Below, in pieces: positions 62,257 through 64,000 of a stretch of 64,000 bases of DNA; the stretch's first letter is position 1; every line of letters begins with the position of its first letter. The DNA is taken from the NCBI RefSeq assembly GCF_036711975.1, contig NC_091973.1, positions 62,001 to 126,000 on the forward strand. The letters run 5' to 3'. Source of the DNA: Onthophagus taurus. Its lineage: Eukaryota; Arthropoda; Insecta; Coleoptera; Scarabaeidae. The translations under genes were made by a program, and so were the position numbers. The notes under the pieces are model-generated. The model searched no databases. It saw only the letters and a program-made list of their open reading frames with translations, and had not been told where the DNA came from.

Positions 62257-64000
62257 TTATTCCTTTTTATCGTCATTCTTTGGATTCTTTGAGTCATTTT
62301 GTTCCTCTGTATCTTCATAGCCGAAATTAGTCGCGGATACTTTGGCAATTATAACTTCGTTATTTGGTAATGTTACAATTTCAAAATTCATCGAATCATC
62401 ATTATCTTTAGTTTGGAATCTTTTTTCATCGATTTTTTTCGACTTTTCTTCTTGGCTGTTATCGTTTGAATTGTTTTGTTCTTCATAGCTCATATTATCT
62501 ACAGAATCTTGGGAAATTATAACTTCATCTCTCGGTAATGTTATAGTATTAAAATTCTTTTTTTCGTCGCTTCTTTTCGGTGTTTCTTCTTGGTTGTTTT
62601 CATCTTCACTATCAATATAAGCCAAATTAGTCATGGAAACTTCCGTGATTATAACCTCATCATTCGGTAATGTTACGACTTCAAAATCCATGGACTCAAC
62701 GTTGTTTTCGGTTTGCGAATTTTCTTCGTCAGTCTTTTTCGGGGTTTGATCTTGATTGTTGTCGTTTTCTTTTTCTCCAACAACTTTTTTTTCGTTCAAA
62801 ATCGATCGCTTTTTCATGTAAATGTGGTAAAAGCCCAAATAAAGGAATCCAGAGATACCACTTATACCCGAAAATACTTGGAAAGTGCCTCTTATTCCGA
62901 TCATTTTGATGAAATAACCCCCAACTAAACTTCCAAAACTCTTACCAACCCCATAAAATAAGCCCCCGAATATTCCCTGAATTGTTGTGTCAGTTCTTTG
63001 CGTGGATAAACGCGCGGCGTAAGTGACAGCAGCCGTAAAACACAAAGACTGAGTAATACATTCCAACCCCTCAAAAATCAGCGCCAACCAAGGGTTATAA
63101 ATCAATGAATAGCCCAGCAATCGAATCACATAAGCAATAAAACCAATGAAAATCACATTTGCATGGCCGAGTTTTTTAATCAACGGCCCCGAAACGACAA
63201 GAATTGGTATTCCAAGTAACCCACCAGTCGTTATTGTTAATCCCATTAAAGATTTAGAACTACCCAAATCTTGGAGTAACCAAAAAAGAAAGCTTTCTAT
63301 GTAACCCCAAGCTGAACCTAAAAAAACAAAAATTTAAATTTACTTAAAAACACAAAAAATAATTACCTAATAAAAATACTGCAACAAAAACTGAAAATAA
63401 TTCGACGCTTAAAATTGATCGCACTTCCGAAACGACTTTTTGAGCTGGAGCTTTAAATTTCAAATTAATAAATAACATCATAATCCCGCTTAAGACTTTT
63501 AAAACCGCGTAAAGGTAAAAAACTGGGCGGAAGTCGGTGTATTTTTTCCCTATGCTTACGTAATCAATTAACCATCCGGATAATGGGGAACTTATTACGC
63601 CTCCTAAAGAAGCATAAATCTTTTGTAATCCGTAATCGGCTTTGTATTCCCTTAAAATGGCAATAACGGCACCCTCGAACATTGTGTAAGCTGTTCCGCC
63701 TATGATTGCAATAAAAACTCTCACGGCTAGGTAGGTCCAAAATGTGAATGAAGAATTAATATCGACCATTTTAAAACTGTTTGTGCATAACTTATTTCTT
63801 TCGGTTGTTGCGATGCACATTTTTTCGCACATTTCGGTAGCGTAAACATTTGTTTGGTTGTCCACAGCGAAAACATCTATTGAAATAGTTTCGTTTTTTA
63901 AAATTTGAAATCCATCACTACAAATTGGCGAATGTTTTTTCCCCTCATTAAAGTAATGCACATTGTAAGTGGTTTGATCGTCGAAAAAATATTTTTTCGA
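62257..64000 (-). CDS. MFSD6-like major facilitator transporter, partial
   Basis: A multi-span plasma-membrane carrier of the MFS_1-like/MFSD6 group; substrate unknown. Exons seen are 63367-64000 (open to the right edge, so the N-terminal half is missing) and 62257-63317, joined in phase 1. The visible part starts in an extracellular loop with Cys residues (ATEMCEKMCIATTERNKLC). It then gives about eight membrane segments, with MFSD6-like motifs ILREYKADYGLQKIYASLGG, SSPLSGWLIDY and GIFGGLFYGVGKSFGSLVGG. A hydrophilic cytoplasmic tail of about 170 residues carries three diverged repeats of a TLPNDEVII...Y unit, which is not a feature I know from MFSD6. On the plus strand the repeats lie near 62310-62392, 62480-62555 and 62612-62695. 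Confidence 0.82.

Overview
This is insect nuclear DNA. It is AT-rich, most introns are short (about 48-60 nt), and it carries the insect developmental and neural genes big brain, Nrk, onecut and Shal beside ordinary housekeeping genes. A beetle is plausible from the compact AT-rich introns and the CYP3-clan P450, but the sequence alone does not settle the order. Nothing in it looks bacterial or viral.

Layout from left to right: the 3' end of big brain (+); 3-ketodihydrosphingosine reductase (+), tail to tail with the mitochondrial tRNA-modification GTPase GTPBP3 (-); a single-PDZ Tax1bp3/TIP-1 protein (+); the kinesin-13 Klp10A/KIF2 (+, nine exons); the Fic AMPylase FICD (-), head to head with a microsomal P450 (+); the receptor tyrosine kinase Nrk (+); a PHF13/PHF23-type PHD-finger protein (+); an Ataxin-7-like SAGA subunit (+); onecut (+); the Kv4 channel Shal (+); WASH complex subunit 4 (+); RpL19 (+); and an MFSD6-like transporter (-) that runs off the right edge. 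Exon structures were built by hand from GT/AG signals, reading phase and family similarity. In every complete model the exon lengths add up to an uninterrupted frame.

The space between genes, mainly 21.7-24.8, 26.6-30.9, 36.8-40.2, 44.5-49.6 and 52.8-55.8 kb, holds short non-autonomous DNA transposons. There are two PIF/Harbinger-like MITEs with 3-bp target duplications, several Tc1/mariner-like MITEs with TA duplications, and foldback families present in two to four copies. Three degraded non-LTR retrotransposon fragments are also present. No tRNA, rRNA or CRISPR was recognised.

The genes do not form a pathway; this is an ordinary mosaic chromosome segment. The points most worth a second look are: a tandemly duplicated 99-nt N-terminal exon in the Ataxin-7 gene, frame-neutral in every combination; a 24-nt frame-preserving microexon in the onecut linker; a recurrent AGATGgCGCT (CTCF-like) motif in front of nine separate genes; a possible orphan minus-strand terminal exon near 54.75 kb; a predicted intron-retention tail in Shal; three cytoplasmic repeats in the MFSD6-like protein; and an I-helix Glu-to-Ala change in the P450.
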